A stretch of DNA of 64,000 bases from Pegoplata infirma (lineage: Eukaryota; Arthropoda; Insecta; Diptera; Anthomyiidae). Below the pieces are notes generated by a model. That model did no database searches. It worked only from the letters and a program-made list of their open reading frames with translations, and had not been told where the DNA came from. Position numbers and translations under genes: made by a program. The stretch covers positions 208,882,035 to 208,946,034 of the forward strand of contig OY992539.1 of NCBI GenBank assembly GCA_963921195.1. Direction: 5' to 3'. Of the stretch, positions 48,740 to 60,151 are shown in pieces (position 1 is the first letter of the stretch; every line of letters begins with the position of its first letter).

Positions 48740-49404
48740 TTGGATGGGCGTCCGCCGATTTGGCGAATTCACTCGGAGGCCCATTGTGATTCCCCTAAAG
48801 TTGTCTCCCTACTCCCCTGATATACAAAATTCTACCTCTCAAACCACCCCGATTCCCTATGGTATTCTGATAGAGACGTCAATGGGACACTGTTTAGGCA
48901 ATCTAAGTCATCAAAAAATCGTTGTCCCAAATACTTAAGACGACGTTTCATCAGACCCGGACATTCACACAACAAGTGCCTCACTGACTCCTCCTCCTCC
49001 ACCTCTCCACAACTTCTGCAAAAGTCCCTGTCAGAAATTCAGAAACTGTCCACAAAAATGTTGATGGCGCAAGGACTTAGGTCCTTTGTCATAATCATCT
49101 GCGCGGCTTTGTCAATTGCAAAAACCTCGGCCTGGAAAACACTACACTTGTCCGGGAGCCTCACTGAGGCCCTGATTTCGAGGCATTCAGAGTATACCCC
49201 CGAACCCGTACCCATCTCCATCTTCGATCCGTCCGTGAAAATTGAGATCGCATTCCCCGTTATAACAGAGTTTGCCGCCCAGTCTTCCCTAGTTGGTATT
49301 CTGACTTCGAAGTTCCTATTAAAGTTCGTCTGCGGTGAGATACAGTCGGTTTTCCGTTCTAATTCCGACCCGCCACCGTACTTAATATGGTCGAGTGTCC
49401 CCAT
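48740..49404 (-). pseudogene. LINE RNase H domain and C-terminal zinc motif (broken)
   Basis: AISIFTDGSKMEMGTGSGVY is the first RNase H motif with its catalytic Asp. FQAEVFAIDKAAQ holds the catalytic Glu, and NIFVDS the next Asp (normally followed by QAA, here interrupted). Further downstream in another frame come CRSCGEVEEEESVRHLLCEC and GLMKRRLKYLG, the C-terminal Cys/His motif of these ORF2 proteins. Several frameshifts break it. Confidence 0.82.
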
Positions 49405-50151
49405 TGGCGTAGATAGCCCTGTCTGGGGGGGGCTTAGCCCCCCCCAGAATAATTTTAGCCCCCCCCAGAATTCACAACTTTTTTTTAATAATTTAATGAT
49501 TTCATTAATTTTTGCAACAATAAATAATAATATGAAATGAGTCTTGATTATTCAATGAGTCTTAAGGACTCGTAATGATTATTATATAAGATCTAATAGT
49601 TTTTCCCATTGAAAAATAGTCTGAATTATTGAAAAAAGATTTTATATGAATCTGATGTTTTGTTCAGTAATAAAAACTTTACCGAATCTTAGGGTTTTAC
49701 CTTCAGGAAAACATTGTAACTTCTTTGATTTAAAAAAGTTTCTAAATTCTAAGGGGTTTTTTTATAGACAAAAAAAAGTTATTGAAAGAAAGAATCTGAG
49801 AATTTTGACTAATAATCATCAACTTTTGCAATCATCAGAACTTTTTCTTGAAAAAAATCATAGTAATCTAATGATTTTACTATAGGAAAAACATTAAAAA
49901 TCTTTCATTATCACAACATATCTGGGAGTTCTAAATTTCTGAAAAATCTACAGAATCAAAATTTAAAAAAAAATATGAATTTTTAACCGCTTTCGGGGGG
50001 CATTCGTTTCTAGGAGACCTAAACAAATGTTAAAGGGAACGCTTCAGGAATGGGTCTGGGGTTTTCTATTAAAAAAAAAAAATACCAAAAAATTAAAAAA
50101 AATCTAGGGGGGCTTTAGCCCCCCCCAGAAATGTTGGCTTCCTACGCCAAT
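49403..50151. mobile_element. 749-bp DNA transposon inserted in the LINE (10-bp TSD)
   Basis: The ends are ATTGGCGTAG and CTACGCCAAT (perfect for 10 bp), followed inward on both sides by a run of G/C with GGGGGGGCT-TAGCCCCCCC. The host LINE sequence GAGTGTCCCC is duplicated exactly at both edges. No transposase is present. A 10-bp duplication is longer than the 8 bp of hAT elements and falls within the range of Mutator-like elements; the superfamily is inference. Confidence 0.88.
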
Positions 50152-50799
50152 GAGTGTCCCCAAGAGCGTTGCTTAAGCATTAGTGACTCTCTTAACCTAA
50201 GAGCCGATTTTGCTGCTGTGCTCTTGATGTAGATATCTACGGGCTGAATGTTTAGTATCACTTCCAGACCGGCCTGGGGTGCTGATCTAATAGCACCAGT
50301 GATACCCACGCACGCCAGTCGCTGTACCTTCTGTAGGTTGCAGAGATATGATTTCTTATCCGCTGCTTTCCACCACACAAGGGCTCCATAGGTAAGTATT
50401 GGTCTAATTATCGCACCATACATCCAGTGGATAATATACGGTTTTAGACCCCACCTTCTTCCGAAAGTTCTTCTGCAGGTGTAAAAAGCACATAACGACT
50501 TTTTCATCCTTTCCTCTGTGTTTCTTTTCCAAGAAAGCTTTGAGTCCAGGATTACACCCAGGTATTTCGCCTCATTAGATAGTTCTAGGGTGATTCCATC
50601 TAGTTTGGGAAGAACAAACCTGTGTATCTTAGTCCTTTTCGTGAACAAGACTAGTTCGGTTTTGGAGGGATTGACTCCCAGACCGTTGTCCCTTGCCCAC
50701 GTCAAGAGTCTTAAGTGCTGATTCCATGAGTTCACTAATCCTTGGTAAAAACTTACCTCCGATTAGGATCACAACGTCATCAGCATAGGCAACCACCTG
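50142..50799 (-). pseudogene. reverse transcriptase C-terminal part (broken)
   Basis: The catalytic AYADDVVIL box lies at the 5' edge. A frame change follows near 50715, after which SKTELVLFTKRT, KYLGVILDSKLSWK and RPILTYGALVWW form the usual downstream RT and thumb blocks. The frame ends at the 749-bp insertion, after RSWGHS. The loss of everything upstream of YADD and the frameshift make it non-functional. Confidence 0.85.
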
Positions 50800-50809
50800 A
50801 AGCGAATAA

Positions 50810-51440
50810 ATCAAATGATTTTTGGACGAAATAAAAAATTTTTTTGACATTTTTTTTTTGACAAAATTGTATTGTCGAAAAAAATTTTTGTCACAAGCAA
50901 AAAAATTTTGTCAAACACTTCAAAATATCGGCCATATTTATGATCCTTGATCGATTTTAGGACGATCTATCAGTGCATTTGAAATTTGTCATAATTTTTA
51001 AGGTCCTGGGTTATAGCAGTTATGAGCAAAACCGACAATTTTTGATGGGGTTACTTTTGAATTTACGTGTTCAGTAAGTAACACGCTAAAATTACTGAAA
51101 AAAATGTTTGCAATATAAAGGGTATTCATGGATTCGAAGTTAAATTTAACTTTTTTAAATGTTTTATTTTAGTGTAGTGAATTAAAAATGTTAGTTGTGC
51201 GTTTTTTTAAGTAATGTTTTATTTCAAATGCTTGAGGTGAATTTCTTAAAAAAAAACCATTAAAACTATATAATTTCAATAATTATTTATTAATATTCAA
51301 ATAATGCAATGAATGGTCGAATAAATAACTAATTTTTATTATTTTTAATAAAAAAAAACACAAAAATGATATTCAAATAATATTCAATATAAATTAAATT
51401 CAAATATTCATCTTAACTAATATTAATACTTAAACTTATT
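50810..51440. other. spacer downstream of the zinc-finger gene
   Basis: AT-rich DNA following the zinc-finger stop codon on the minus strand. Likely holds its 3' UTR; AATAAA-type words occur but none can be singled out. Confidence 0.35.
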
Positions 51441-54400
51441 TTAATCAGGATCTTCACAGCTAAATTTTTTATTTGTCTTCAAAATATTTGCATATTCCTG
51501 AGAGTTTTGTGACATATCCGTAGATATAATGGCATTATTAATACCAGGTAAATTACGTTTTAAATTTTCACGTACTTCATCAGTTATAATTGTATGTTCC
51601 AAAGCATCTTGCCACATATATGACTCCATATTAGACGAGCTTAACGACTCAATATCGTCATCATCATCGGTGGTTATCGAAGAACCTTCAAACTTTTTTA
51701 TAGTCTGCATTATTTCTATACCATCAGGATCTGGATCGGAAGCACAGGAATTGGTGGGAGAATTCAAAATAGGATTGATTGGCAAATGAGGAGACGTTTG
51801 CGGAGGTCTATTAATATTTAAAAGATCTGCTGCATTTTTATGTAACATTTTATGTTTTTTATAATTGGAGGCATCAGCGTATGATTTGGGACATAAATTA
51901 CATTTATATGGTTTCTCATCCGTATGTGTTCTATAATGTTTATTAAGTGATGACTTTTGTTTAAAATATTTCCAACATATATTACATTGAAATTTATATT
52001 CGGCAGGAATTTTTATTATATTTTCACAAGAAGATGAGTTGATAGCAGTTTTATCTGGAGATGTAATAGGAATTTGTAGTCTTGGCAATATTTTAATATT
52101 TGTTATTCTGGGTTTGTTAGAAGTTGGAAGTATTTCGAAATTATTTTGGTTAGATTTCAATAAGGAATTCGAAGTTTGGGTTTGTTTTAAATCCGGTTTT
52201 AGTATTGAATTTGTTGCTGAAATTTTTAATTTAATAGGAGTTTTTCTTATGCTAATGGTTTTTGGAGAGTTGGTATATTGTAAATCGTTTAAAAAGGAAA
52301 TTTTATTAAAATTCCGTGGTGAAGATGAATTTGTATTCAGTATTTGTGGTGAAGTTGAATTTTTAAGGTTTCTTTTCTCTTTACATTTTGTTATTATATT
52401 TACCGAAGATTTCTTTAAAGCAGACATTGTAGATTTTTTGACACTACTAGAAGATTTTATCAAATTTTCCATGTTTATGATATTAACAGGTTTTAAACCA
52501 ACTTCAACTTCACCATGAGCAGCAGATATTTGTAAAGGTGTTGGAGGTAGAGAGGATTTTTCAAGATTATCACTTTTTGAGGATTCTTCAATATTTGTGG
52601 CTGGGTATTTCATAAGCAAAGTATTTGAGACAGGCTCTAAAAATTCTGGTGAATTTGTGGTAGTATCAATATTTAATAATTTACTCCAATGTGTGGACTT
52701 TTCTTCAGGGAATAATTTTGTATAAGAAATATTTTCTGCAGAATTATATCTAGCATTTTCTGTGCATACTGGAAAAGTTGTATACGCTCCTTCAGGTGTC
52801 TTATTTTCAGTTTTGGAGATATTTCTCTTTTTTATACTAGACAATGGATTATCTGATAAATTTATAGTTTTTAATACTTTTATGGGTGGCAATTTTGTAG
52901 AAGTACTTTGATCGGTTATAATATTTACAATTTCACCACATTTTGGAATACAATTTTCATCTAAAATCTCTTCGTTTGTTATTTGTATTGGTGGAGACAT
53001 ATTGCAGCTTTCAGTCTTAAATGTGCCATTTGTAAAGTAGATTTTTGTTAGTGGAATGTTTATACAATCTTCCCAACTTGTTTGATTCGTAGGCGATTTT
53101 GTGATTACACAATTACGGCTGTTATTAGCAGTAGTATCTAAAGTATTTTCAACAAAGTTTAGTTGTTCTTTATTATTATTGTTTTGAAAGTAATCCAATG
53201 GGGGCATTTCTGTGAGATATGATTTATGATTTTGAAAATTATCCATATTATTGGAGCCTTGGGATAATGACAACGAATTATTTGGTAGATTAAACATTTT
53301 TATAAGTGGTGAATTTGGTGAATTTTGTAGAGCTAGTGTTGAGTTTGTTTTAGTAATGTCGTTAGTTTTTAATTGATTATTAAAATTTGTTTTTACATAA
53401 TCCTTAGATAATTTAATAAGTTTAAAAAATTTTGTATTCAATTTTGGTAAATTAGTAGTTGAAGACCCTGCAGTGGTTGGTGAATTGGTATCAAAATTAA
53501 AAAATTCCGGATTTTTATTGAATTCATTTTTTTTTGGAGAAGTTGTAGAGTTTGCTGAATTGATGAAATCTGCTGAATTGTTTAAATGTTGATAATTATA
53601 CGATTGGTTTTCTAAAGAAAAATTAAAATTTTCTTGATTTTGATAATTTGTAGATTTTTTAGAGTTTTTAAAATTTGTTGTTGTATCCAAAGTGTTTACT
53701 AAACTGTTATAATCATTAAAAGTTATAGCAGAATTTATTATTTTCAATTTATCTTGATTTTGTGTAGTTTTTTTTAGTGGAGACTTTTTATTACTTGTTG
53801 TATTTATCAAAACATCGTTTTTATTTGGTTTTAGCATAAAATTGGATCGTTCAATGTGGTTTTTCATTGAAAATATTGAAGTATCTTGATTTTGAAAATT
53901 TTGAGAATTTGTCACACTAACTGAAGAATTATTGTTAAAATAACTTAAATATTCATTATTTGCTGTAGAACCATGAGTTGTTATAGGTAAATGCTGCTGA
54001 GAATTAAAATTTTCTTTTTTTTCTAAAATTGTAGACTTTGGAGAGTTCTCTAATATTTGGGAATTGCTAGAAGCAACATTTGATATATAATTATAAGAAG
54101 AGACTATAGTAGTATTTTCGGTTTTCTGTTGACAAAAGTGGTTAATGTTTTCCATTTCATTAGAATCTCTGCTGGAATTCGTGGGAAAAATTGTGTACCC
54201 ATTATTTATACAGGTAATAGTAGATTTTTCCAAATTGTGAAATTTTGTACTACTTTTTTTCGTAGCAGTTTTTGGAATTAATGTTAAAGTTGTATTTCCT
54301 ATTTGAAAAGAACCAGATTCTACTTGTGATTTAATAATATCATTATTACAATAATCATTACTTGTTATTGGAGTATTAAGAATTTCAAATTCATTTGGCA

Positions 54401-57344
54401 AAATTTCAGATTTTGGAATGTTTGTAGAGTTTTTACAATGTTGTAAATTTATTATAGTTTCTGTTTCAACCGAATTTGTTTCATCAAATATTTTTTTATC
54501 ATTACTATTAAATTGAAAAGTATTATCAAAATTCGTTTTAGAATCCAACAGATTTGCTTGCAATGAATCAAAATCCGGCAGTGACAAATTAAACGAACTG
54601 TCATCCATTTTTTCAGAATTATTTAAAATTGAAGGCAAATTTTTTAATTGATTGCTAAAACTAGAAAATGAAAAATTTTCTATATTTTCAAGATTTTTAG
54701 AATTTTTTTCCTCATTGTCTTGATTTTCTAGTTTTCTAGTATGAGTCTTTTCGTGTCTTTTAAAATTTAATAAATTTAAAAATGTTGCTTCACAACTGGG
54801 ACACTTTAAAGGCTTCTTTACTAAATGTAGATTAGAGTGTTGTACTAAATTTGAACGATGTGCAAAGGAAATTGAACAAAACTGAAAATGAAAAAAATAG
54901 AATTTAATTAAATAATTATTAAAATTATTTATTTTTTTTTATAAATTTTAAACTTACTCGGCATTTATAAGGCTTTTCGTTTGTATGTATCCTTTGGTGT
55001 ATAGTTAGCTCATAGCGTAATATAAATCTCTTCGAACAATGTGTACATTCAAAATTTCTTTTCTTTGTATGTTTAGCCATATGATAATCAAGATTAAATT
55101 GATACTACAAAAAAAAAAGAAAAATATATTTTTAATTGCGAAATGGTTAGAAAATATGATAATATTTTTTTACAAATGCTGTTGGGCTTTCCCAAGTTGT
55201 TACCCGAAATGTAAAAAATCGAACATGACATTTACAAAACTCTTAAAAAACTAACAAGGTGTTAACTTAAATTTAAAAAATTATATTACAGAAATTACAT
55301 ATGGATATAAATATAAATTTAATAGTAAATGTAAAATTACTGATTTCTATATTAGTTTTTCGATATTTTTTTCTTTCTATTTCATTTTTCTTCTTCCAAA
55401 AGCGGCAACTTGTCTGATTTATGTACAGAATTATTTTTTAAATTTATTTTTGCCTCCATACCAGCAGACATATTTTTAAAATGGTTAGCAAAATATGCAT
55501 GCTTTAAACATTTTTAGCGGGTGCTAAAATTTTCTGCAGTATTTTTTTAGTTTTCTCTATTTTTTTTTCTTTTTATTTATTTTTACTTCTTTAAAAAGCG
55601 ATTTGGTTGACTTATGAAGTGAGTACTTACTTTTTAAAATTAATTTTCGTCCCCCTACCAGTGGAAGGAAACATGAAATGATTAAAAAATATTGTGCTCT
55701 ATTCGGGAGTACTTTTTTACAATTCACCTAATTTTTAAAAATTTTATATTTTGAATTTCAAGATTTAAATTTTTTTCTTGTAACAATTAAATATCTAGTA
55801 AATATATTTAATAATTGCAAGTAAACAAATTTAAAAATATTTAAATTTGAAAGAATATCAAATTTTCAAAAATTTTGTGAATGTTGAACTTCGGAATAGA
55901 GCACATTGATGACTATTAATATTTGGCCAAAAATTAAAATCCGTCAATTTCCAAAGTTTTTGTAACATTTTATACATCCTAAAACTAGTGTTTCCAAAAA
56001 ACCAACATTTTGAAAAACGGCTTTGGAAACGCTACCTTAAATTATAGAAAAATTAAAGGTTTTGTTTAAAGTTTGTCAAAAATAGACTTTTTACCGAATA
56101 TCAATTTTTAACAAAAAATTATCAACGTGATTGTTCCTTCCTATATAATCTAATCTAAATAACAAAAAAAAATGAGTTGTTTACCTTAAATCTTGCTGTA
56201 CAATAACCGCATTGAAAAGGTCTCTCCTCCGAATGTGATTGTTTATAGTGTCTTCTAACAGTAAAATGTTCCTGAAAGGATTTTTGGCAAATTTGACAAT
56301 AATACAAAAAGTTATCTAACGATGTTGATGGCTCTTCATCACTTGTATTTGGTATGGTCTGTAATTGTAATGGCAATTGTAAAACATTTTCCATTTCATC
56401 TTTGTGTTGAACTAAATGTTTGCGATATTCTTTTTCAAAACGAAATACTGAAGGACATATGTTACAGATAATACGAAATCTGGATACATTTTCATCATTA
56501 TCAAATTCTATAAGCTGTCCTATAATGCGGCCAGTAGATAAACGTAATACAGCTACTTTGGGTAACAGGGCCATTGACGTGGTCCATGTGCTATCCGAAA
56601 TTGCAGTATTTTTTATGGTTTTAATTGGTTTAGATGGAATATATGTTGTGTCATTTAAATAACGTTTTGGTATACGTCTTGTACGTTTCGCAGGCGGTTC
56701 ATATAAGGATACCGATTGATTTAAGACATTTGTGTCTGCTTGATTTTTAAGTTTTTTTGGTAAAATTTTTGGCTTAATATTATGATGTATTTCAACATCT
56801 GTATTGAAGTTTTCGATTTCCGGAGTATTAATATTTACAACATTTATAGGTGGGTCATAAAAGGATATCGTTTTGCTTGAGCCATTTGTGCCTGCTTTAT
56901 TTTTAGAAACTGTTGGCTTTATATTATGGTCTATTTCAAAATCTATATTGAGATTTTTTTCCGGCACATCAATATTTACAACATCAATTTGTTCTTCCTG
57001 TTCCATTTTATCGTCAAGCCATTGTTGTTGACCCTTTTTTATAACCTTTAAAAATTCATCAATTTTTTTTAGATTTTCTCGGCATTCCTCACATATCCAT
57101 ATGGCGCTATTACTATCTACATTGTTCTTTTATATAAAGAGAGTTTAATTTTTTATTAAATTTAAGGTAATATATTAAAATTTGCAATATATATTTTAAT
57201 AATTACCACATATCCTTCAAATTTTAGTAATCTTTCCGCCAAAATTTGTATTTGTTCATTTTCACTTGTTTCGGAATTTACGGATTTTTCATTGGTTTTG
57301 ATAAAATCAATATTCCTTTCACCACATAAACGACATTTTTCCAT
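51441..57344 (-). CDS. ZAD-domain C2H2 zinc-finger protein (four exons)
   Basis: Probable nuclear DNA-binding transcription regulator. Coding exons on the minus strand are 57344-57207, 57126-56185, 55104-54958 and 54881-51441; all joins are GT-AG and in phase 0, giving 1555 codons. The N terminus is a ZAD, an insect dimerisation domain with zinc ligands C4, C7, C58 and C61, split by intron 1. Eight C2H2 fingers follow: one near residues 267-287, five at about 323-456, and two at 1375-1423. Two fingers cross exon joins (CGYC...K|Y and CR|FC), which confirms the splicing. Residues 460-1374 are an Asn/Ser/Thr-rich, probably disordered stretch. The C terminus has an acidic DDDDD patch. Residues about 95-190 contain an internal duplication. 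No ortholog name is assigned. Confidence 0.92.
55693..55915. repeat. fold-back element family F, copy 3 (in zinc-finger intron 2)
   Basis: TGTGCTCTATTCGGGAGTAC at one end and CGGAATAGAGCACA at the other; arms meet near the centre. It is the best match to the 5.4-kb copy. It lies within the second intron of the ZAD gene. Confidence 0.7.
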
Positions 57345-57513
57345 AATTTTTGCATTAAGCTTTTTAAAAAAATGCACAAAAAAATCCAATAAATAAATTG
57401 CAAAACTAGTTTTTTTGAAAAAACTAATTTGTTTGTAAACAAACAACAGCTGTTTAGTGAGTTGCCAACTACTAAAATGAAATGTGACCAACTAAAGAAA
57501 TTGCCATTTAGTC

Positions 57514-58286
57514 ACTGTTGCCAAGTTGGAGGTTTTCCTGCTAAACCTAGCGCTTTTTGTTTTTCAATCGAAATTGCCAAGTTTGTCGAATTTTAGCGCT
57601 TCTTTTGTAACTTAGCGGGAAAATTTTATATTTTCCCGCCAAATTTTTTTCATCGGTTTCATGCGCGTTTTTAGTGAAAAGTCAATTTTGGTAGAAAAAA
57701 ATAATTTGGAGCAAGGTAGATTTATAAAGGTAATATTTTTTTTTGACGGAAATGAAAACAATTTTCTTTCAACATAATTTTAGTCGGCAAAAACGACTCA
57801 AATGTTCAATGCACACATTAACCAATTTTAACGCTTTTTAGGCCTTTAAAATTTTAGAAAACAACTAAATTATAAAAAAATATTGAAACTCAAACTAAAT
57901 CCTTTTATTTTCGAAGACACAATTTAAAAAAAGTTCAAATGTTTTTAAGCATAAATAGTGTAGTGTGAACTCGAGTCATTTATGCCGAAAAAAATATTTT
58001 TATTTCGTTTTGAAAATTCGTAAATATTATTGTTTTTAAATTTGTCAAATAAATTACTATGGAGGAAAAGTTAGGTTATTGGATAATACCTTTTATAAAT
58101 TTGCCTTGATTTGGAGGTTTTTTTAAATTTTTCTTTTTTGTCAATCAAAAATGCCGTTTTCAGCGCTTTTTTTCGTAATTTAGCGAGAGAATTTTAAAAT
58201 TTTCCCGATAAATTTATTTTTGGCGGTTTCTAGCGCTTTTTTAGTGAAATTTAGAGGTTTTTGGTTAAAAATAGTTGGCAACAGTG
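57514..58286. mobile_element. hAT-type MITE family H, copy 3 (8-bp TSD)
   Basis: CACTGTTGCCAA and TTGGCAACAGTG are the ends. CATTTAGT flanks both sides. The flanking AGCGCT-rich parts match 23903-24400, but the middle (about 57715-58110) is extra sequence with a GTGTGAACTCGAG word, so another insertion has enlarged this copy. It sits just upstream of the zinc-finger gene start. Confidence 0.88.
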
Positions 58287-58747
58287 CATTTAGTTTAAAA
58301 ATTATTTATTTCCGCAATTTTTTTTACAAAATGTAAATATAGCGATTTTTGTGAAATTGTACTCTCTTGTAACCTGGGGGCTAATTATGTAACCCTATTC
58401 ACACTTACAGTTTTAAACCGTTTTTAGCAATTATTTTTAGTATTTTCTGTCAATATACTGTTATAGAATAAAGAAAGTGCTAAAAATGTTGCTGCTAAAA
58501 ACGGTATAAAACGGTTTATTCTATTACATCATATTGACAGAAAATGCTAAAAATAATTGCTAAAAACGGTTTAAAACTGTAAGTGTGAATAGGGTATTAC
58601 ATAATTAGCCCCCAGGTTACAAGAGAGTACAATTTCACAAAAATCGCTATATTTACATTTTGTAAAAAAATCGCGGAACTAAATAATTTTTAAACTAAAT
58701 GCACTGTTGCCAACTATTTTTAACCAAAAACCTCTAAATTTCACTAA
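58241..58747. repeat. 507-bp inverted duplication containing a hAT end
   Basis: Arms of about 225 bp are near-perfect inverse copies around a spacer near 58470-58520. Each arm includes AGTGAAATTTAGAGG, the family H end, its CATTTAGT duplication, CTTGTAACCTGGGGGCTAAT and a TTCACACTTACAGTTTTAAA block. The right arm thus ends in a truncated family H copy. Confidence 0.82.
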
Positions 58748-58859
58748 CTAATAACAACACATCAATAATAGCCTGTTCTCAATTACAGCTTAACTATTTT
58801 AGGAACATTCTTTGTCAATATACTGTAATAGCATAAAGCAATTCCCAAAATATATATTT

Positions 58860-59185
58860 TTTTAAAAACCGGTTTATACCATGTTCTCACGTACAGCAAA
58901 AAACAGTTTTAGCATCATTTTCTGTCAGTATAAAGAAAGGTGCTAAAAATATTATTGCTAATCACCTGTTTTCACGTACAGCTAAAAACAGATTTTAGCA
59001 TCATTTTCTGTCAGTATAAAGAAAGTGCTTAAAATATTATTGCTAATAACCTGTTCTCACGTACGGCTAAAAACAGTTTTTAGCAACATTTTCTTTCATT
59101 ATACTGTAATAGAACAAAGAAAGTACTTAAAATATTGTTGATAAAAACGGTTTTTAGCTGTACGTGAGAACAGGGTATTAATCGC
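58860..59185. repeat. tandem repeats of a TTCTCACGTACAGC element
   Basis: About three direct units of 80-85 bp carry TCTCACGTACAGC, AAACAG-TTTTAGCA-CATTTTCT and AGTATAAAGAAAG. The block closes with an inverted GCTGTACGTGAGAACAGGGT end. It is related in sequence to the GTTTTAAACCG parts of the neighbouring inverted duplication. Confidence 0.65.
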
Positions 59186-59217
59186 TACAACTGCATTACT
59201 TTTTCTTAATCTATTAC

Positions 59218-59517
59218 CACAGACTAAATACAGACTCGACAGTAGAGTTTTATAAGAAAAAATAGGGAAAAACTAAGCGATTTTAGGAGAGAACACAGCG
59301 GTTTTTAGTCTGTTTTACGCTAACATGGCAACACTTTCTACGACTTAGGAGTGAGTGAAACGACAAAAACCGATCTGGCATCTATTTTTCTTATGGCGCG
59401 TTATATCAGTTTTCTCTTTCTAACCTAATTCGTAGAATAATTTAAAAATATTAACCATATGGTTCAGAACTACTATTTTGACACCTGTCACTTATGTCGA
59501 GTCTGTATTAGTCTGTG
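59218..59517. mobile_element. TIR element family G, copy 2 (first of tandem pair)
   Basis: Starts CACAGACTAAATACAGACTC and ends GAGTCTGTATTAGTCTGTG. It is flanked by CTATTAC on both sides. Length 300 bp; no coding frame. Confidence 0.88.
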
Positions 59518-59524
59518 CTATTAC

Positions 59525-59824
59525 CACAGACTAAATACAGACTCGACAGTAGAGTTTTATAAGAAAAAATGGGGAAAAACTAAGCGATTTTAGGAGAAAA
59601 CACAGCGGTTTTTAGTCGTTTTTAAGCTAACATGGCAACACTTTCTACGACTTAGGAGTGAGTGAAACAACAAAAACCGATCTGGCATCCATTTTTCTTA
59701 TGGCGCGTTATATTAGTTTTCTCTTTCTAACCTAATTCGTAGAATAATTTAAAAATATTAACCATATGGTTAAAGAATACTTTTTTGACACCTGTCACTT
59801 ATGTCGAGTCTGTATTAGTCTGTG
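59525..59824. mobile_element. TIR element family G, copy 3 (second of tandem pair)
   Basis: Same ends and length as the preceding copy, separated from it by a single CTATTAC and followed by another CTATTAC. The two copies differ at scattered positions and by a short indel pair, so they are not a simple assembly duplicate. Confidence 0.88.
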
Positions 59825-60151
59825 CTATTACCTTACGAATACAACTCTGCGTTTTTTGTTCTGATGTGTCAAAATGAAAATTCACAACGTCAGATAAAAA
59901 GGAGAATGAAAAAAAAAACGAAGAGATAATAAAAAAAGAAAAGAACAAGTGAAAAAATTATATTACTGGTTTTGCACGAAAAACGGAAGGCGGAAAATAT
60001 ATAATTATTAAAAGAAGTTATTTAAGTGCAACTAACTAAATTTAATCTAAAAAAAACAAGAAAAATTATAAAATATATAACCTATATTAAAAATAAGTGC
60101 TAAAAATAATAAAAAAAAGTTTTAAAAACTTGCTATTAAACAAAAGAAAAA

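Larger units (their letters stand above)
48728..50799 (-). mobile_element. 5'-truncated non-LTR retrotransposon with 9-bp TSD
   Basis: AAGCGAATA occurs directly at both boundaries (48719-48727 and 50800-50808) as a target-site duplication. The minus-strand element starts inside the reverse-transcriptase palm just before YADD. It continues through the RT thumb, RNase H and a terminal CX2C...H...C motif. The 3' end is not a poly(A) tail but short CCTAA-type repeats. Removing the nested DNA element leaves about 1.3 kb. The presence of RNase H points to the I/Jockey/LOA side of LINE diversity; the exact clade is not determined. Confidence 0.88.

Noticed and set aside
49058..49540. 160-residue plus-strand frame
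   Set aside because: It is the antisense of the RNase H part of the LINE and crosses into the nested transposon.
51529..52518. Plus-strand frames of 86 and 159 residues opposite the zinc-finger exon
   Set aside because: They are antisense shadows of the Asn/Ser-rich coding exon.
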